Positions 61,408-64,000 of a stretch of 64,000 nt of DNA are shown here, one piece after another (position 1 is the first letter of the stretch; every line of letters starts with the position of its first letter). The notes below the pieces were generated by a model. The model saw nothing but the letters and a program-made list of their open reading frames with translations. It was not told where the DNA came from and did no database searches. Location: contig NZ_CP115913.1 of assembly GCF_027938815.1 (NCBI RefSeq), positions 5,428,001 to 5,492,000 on the forward strand. Reading direction: 5' to 3'. Source of the DNA: Oceanirhabdus sp. W0125-5. Lineage in GTDB: Bacteria; Bacillota; Clostridia; Clostridiales; Clostridiaceae. The position numbers were made by a program, and so were the translations under genes.

Positions 61408-62364
61408 ATTTACAACATTCATATCATCACCATTAATAAATGCTCTTACATTTTCAACAGCGATATCCATAAGTCTTTCTCTAGCTTCTTTTGGTGCCCA
61501 AGCTATATGAGGTGTTATTATACAATTTTTTGCACTAAAAAGCGGATTATCGTTTCTCGGTGGTTCTTCAATCATAACATCAAGCCCTGCTGCTCTGATT
61601 TTCCCACAATCTAAAGCTTCTCTCAGGTCATTTTCCACAATAAGTCCACCTCTTGAAGTATTAATAAGAATTACTCCATCTTTCATCGTCTCAATACTTC
61701 TTTTATTTATCATTCCTTTAGTATCTTCAAACAAAGGACAATGTAAACTAATTATATCTGACTGTGCATATAACTCATCTAATTCAACAAACTTCAAATT
61801 CTCATTCTCAAGTTCTTTGTTAGGGGATTTAGTATAAGATATAACTTTCATCCCAAAAGCTCTTGCTATCTTTGAAGTTGCTTCTCCAATTTTACCAAAT
61901 CCTATTATACCCATTGTCTTACCATGCAATTCAATAAGAGGAGTCTCCCAAAAGCAAAATTCTCCACTTTCAGCCCATGCTCCTTCTTTAACCCTTTTAT
62001 CATGGTGTGCCACTTGGTTACAAACTTCTAAAAGAAGAGCAAAAACAAATTGTGCTACCGCATTTGTCCCATAGGCTGGAATATTTGTTACCTTCATTCC
62101 AAACTCACTTGCTGCCTCTATATCAACAACATTGTACCCAGTTGCTAACACCCCAATATATTTAACATGCTTAACCTTTTCTAGTATATCTCTAGTAAGT
62201 TCAGTCTTATTAGTTATAACAATTTCAGCATCTCCAATATTCTCAATTATCTTATTATCAGGAGTACTATCGTAAATAATCACTTCTTCCCCTAACTCTC
62301 TAAATCCGTCCCAACTTAAATCACCTGGATTCAATCCATATCCATCTAAAATAACTATACCCAT
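61390..62364 (-). CDS. D-2-hydroxyacid dehydrogenase (hydroxypyruvate reductase-like)
   Basis: 324 residues from the ATG at 62364 (GAGGAGG upstream). NAD-binding MGIIGFGKIGEATSKIARAF, catalytic Arg in LINTSRGGLI, Glu in LDVMIEEPP, His in CIITPHIAWAPKEAR. C-terminal five residues (RGTVH) are encoded by a hairpin repeat. Likely reduces hydroxypyruvate or glyoxylate with NAD(P)H. Confidence 0.92.
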   Translation of the reverse strand: MGIVILDGYGLNPGDLSWDGFRELGEEVIIYDSTPDNKIIENIGDAEIVITNKTELTRDILEKVKHVKYIGVLATGYNVVDIEAASEFGMKVTNIPAYGTNAVAQFVFALLLEVCNQVAHHDKRVKEGAWAESGEFCFWETPLIELHGKTMGIIGFGKIGEATSKIARAFGMKVISYTKSPNKELENENLKFVELDELYAQSDIISLHCPLFEDTKGMINKRSIETMKDGVILINTSRGGLIVENDLREALDCGKIRAAGLDVMIEEPPRNDNPLFSAKNCIITPHIAWAPKEARERLMDIAVENVRAFINGDDMNVVNRGTVH

Positions 62365-62386
62365 TTTTCCCCTCCTCATGATTTTA

Positions 62387-62415
62387 GTACCAAAGTTATT
62401 AAATAACTTTGGTAC
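62387..62415 (-). terminator. Hairpin between manA and the dehydrogenase gene
   Basis: GTACCAAAGTTAT/ATAACTTTGGTAC, 13-bp perfect stem, followed on the minus strand by TAAAATCA. Confidence 0.65.
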
Positions 62416-62438
62416 CAGTGTATTAATATATATCTTTA

Positions 62439-63419
62439 CTATTTTACTACATTCATAAGTATTTCTTTTTTCACCTTCTCAACATCAGGTACATAACTCT
62501 TAAGCAGTTTCATCTCTCCAACTAACTCATATTCTCCAAGAGCTGCTGGAATCATAACACTATCTCCTTTATTAATATCTACTTCTCCATCTTTATATTT
62601 GACTTTTCCTTCTCCCTCAACGCAGGTGAAGGCATAGAATCTCTCATTATCACTTACTTCCTTAATACAAGTACTTACATCATACAGTTCAAGGGAAAAA
62701 TCCTTACATAAGCATAGATAACTTTTACTAAATCCTTCCCCCTCCAATTTTACCCCTGTACTCTTCTTACCAATTAAACTTAAATCAACCACATCTAAAG
62801 CTTTCTCTACATGTAATTCTCTTCCTCTATCATAATCATACACTCTATATGTTGTATCACTGTTCTGTTGAATCTCAGCTATTATTACTCCCTCACCAAT
62901 AGCATGAATTAATCCACTCTTAACGAAGTAGACATCACCTTTTTCAACTAATATTTTATTCATATGAGGTTCAAGATTTCCCCTCTCAATTGCAGCTTTG
63001 AACTGCTCCTTAGTACATCCTTCTTTAGTTCCTACAACTAAATTTGCTCCTTCAAATGCCTCAACCACATACCACACTTCTGTCTTTCCCATCTCACCTT
63101 CAACCTTCATACCATACTCATCATCAGGGTGAACTTGCACAGATAAACTTTCCTTAGCATTAATTAGTTTTATTAATAATGGAAACCAATCAGAAGATAT
63201 TTTACTTCCTATTAGTTCAGCGCCCTTTTCTTCAATAAGCTCATCCAATTTCATTCCTTCAAATTCACCATTTGCTACCACACTTGTTCCATTCTTATGA
63301 CAAGCAATATCCCAACTTTCTCCTATATTTCCTTCAGGCATATTATCTCTGAATAACTCAAAATCTCTTCCACCCCAAATTTTTTCAAAATATATATTTT
63401 TAAATTTTAATGGATACAT
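62439..63419 (-). CDS. manA: Mannose-6-phosphate isomerase, class I
   Basis: 326 residues. Start MYPLKFKNIYFEKIWGGRDFELF, zinc-site segment SVQVHPDDEYGMKVEGEMGK with EVWYVVEA, then EIQQNSDTTYRVYDYDRGRE. Interconverts mannose-6-phosphate and fructose-6-phosphate. GGGAGGG before the ATG. Length typical for the clostridial short form. Confidence 0.95.
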   Translation of the reverse strand: MYPLKFKNIYFEKIWGGRDFELFRDNMPEGNIGESWDIACHKNGTSVVANGEFEGMKLDELIEEKGAELIGSKISSDWFPLLIKLINAKESLSVQVHPDDEYGMKVEGEMGKTEVWYVVEAFEGANLVVGTKEGCTKEQFKAAIERGNLEPHMNKILVEKGDVYFVKSGLIHAIGEGVIIAEIQQNSDTTYRVYDYDRGRELHVEKALDVVDLSLIGKKSTGVKLEGEGFSKSYLCLCKDFSLELYDVSTCIKEVSDNERFYAFTCVEGEGKVKYKDGEVDINKGDSVMIPAALGEYELVGEMKLLKSYVPDVEKVKKEILMNVVK

Positions 63420-63525
63420 TAAATAAACCCTCCCACAAATCTATTATTATAATCAATTTTCAATATCCTCTTGTTTCTCACTTCATTATACTATATTACC
63501 CTTCTTTTTTCTAAAATTCTAAATT

Positions 63526-63555
63526 AAAAAGCACCAAGTCTTTAAACTTAGTGCC
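63526..63555 (-). terminator. Terminator of the partial Nudix gene
   Basis: On the minus strand GCACTAAG TTTAAAGA CTTGGTGC TTTTTAAT. Confidence 0.85.
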
Positions 63556-63556
63556 T

Positions 63557-64000
63557 TTACCCATTTAAAAATTCATATGCTTTTTTAACCATCTTAAAAT
63601 GATCCTTATGCCATTCTTCAATTTCATGATAATCATAAAATCCCACTTCAGTACTTTCAAAGGATGTTTTCAAATTACCATCAATAACTTCACAATGAAA
63701 TAAAATGTGATATGTAGTATGCGGTTGTCCACATTCACCAGGCAACCTTGTAAATATATCTATAATCTCTTTTACTTCTACATTAAGCCCTGTTTCTTCA
63801 TAGATTTCCCTTTTTACAGATTCCTGAGGACTTTCTCCTATTTCTGCCCATCCACCAGGTATTGCCCATGAATTATCATCTACTCTTCTTTCTAAAAGAA
63901 TCTTTCCTTCTTTATTAAAAACTACTCCATTAACTCCAACTTTAGGAGTTATATAACCTAATTCATATCTTAAACGATCATACTCATTTTCTGCATAACA
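63557..64000 (-). CDS. Nudix hydrolase (partial, N-terminus outside window)
   Basis: 147 residues visible in one open frame to the window end; the internal TTG at 63745 is not the start. Complete Nudix box GGWAEIGESPQESVKREIYE followed by ETGLN. GVVFNKEGKILLERRVDDNSWAIPGGW resembles the YjhB/NudF-like ADP-ribose or nucleotide-sugar pyrophosphatases. Preceding residues YDRLRYELGYITPK are the end of a helical N-terminal region. Confidence 0.88.
   Translation of the reverse strand, partial: CYAENEYDRLRYELGYITPKVGVNGVVFNKEGKILLERRVDDNSWAIPGGWAEIGESPQESVKREIYEETGLNVEVKEIIDIFTRLPGECGQPHTTYHILFHCEVIDGNLKTSFESTEVGFYDYHEIEEWHKDHFKMVKKAYEFLNG

Noticed and set aside
63557..63745. 62-codon gene near the right edge
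   Set aside because: The frame is open upstream to the window edge and includes a full Nudix box, so it is the C-terminal part of a longer gene.
1..64000. Numerous open frames of 60-160 codons opposite or inside annotated genes
   Set aside because: They lie inside longer, better supported genes, lack ribosome binding sites, and encode Ser/Ile/Phe-rich products typical of the antisense strand of low-GC genes.

Overview
The window is low-GC DNA from a spore-forming Firmicute. It is most likely a Clostridium: AT-rich throughout, strong AGGAGG ribosome binding sites, three small acid-soluble spore proteins, a clostridial cobalamin riboswitch, and YesM/YesN and OmpR-type two-component systems. 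It reads as ordinary chromosome with many small accessory genes. I see no prophage, integrase, tRNA, rRNA or CRISPR array. Both ends cut through genes: a DUF4179-type anti-sigma protein on the left and a Nudix hydrolase on the right.

Layout. 0-3.1 kb: ECF sigma/anti-sigma pair, a GNAT acetyltransferase, and serS behind a three-hairpin leader. 3.5-4.4 kb: spore proteins, including a 57-residue SspH paralogue. 4.7-9.5 kb: nucleotidyltransferase, methyltransferase, GrpB, DUF2809, GNAT and an anchored unknown protein. 9.7-12.5 kb: a secreted repeat protein and a possible beta-propeller protein. 12.5-23.7 kb: a long minus-strand cluster encoding DUF4132, MoxR AAA+ ATPase, DUF5682, VWA and double-SWIM zinc-finger proteins, then two small proteins. 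The order and sizes match, from memory, the uncharacterised Escherichia coli yehI-yehL-yehM-yehP-yehQ locus. 25-30 kb: two lipoproteins around a two-component system. 30-36 kb: small membrane proteins, then YesM/YesN. 36-41 kb: MgtC and an AfuABC/FbpABC-type importer. 41-42 kb: a YitT protein behind a cobalamin riboswitch with terminator. 42-48 kb: GNAT, a broken TIM-barrel gene, a REP-associated tyrosine transposase (RAYT), Nudix, pentapeptide-repeat, RNase Z and ArsC/Spx-like genes. 48-51 kb: a CrtI-like desaturase with an atypical cis-prenyltransferase and DUF1622. 51-54 kb: a second ECF sigma/anti-sigma module and two DUF1450 proteins. 54-60 kb: an OmpR/histidine-kinase system with an ABC-2 exporter. 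60-64 kb: metallophosphoesterase, HAD, 2-hydroxyacid dehydrogenase, manA and Nudix.

The most striking feature is a family of long near-perfect hairpins with the core GGGGACGGTTCAT...ATGAACCGTCCCC. I count 20 complete copies and two half copies, almost all intergenic, often flush against stop codons, and with compensating changes in the two arms. The RAYT gene at 44.1-45.0 kb is a plausible enzyme for moving them. The yeh-like operon, the RAYT/repeat pair, the riboswitch-controlled yitT and the cis-prenyltransferase/desaturase pair are the best candidates for undescribed biology.
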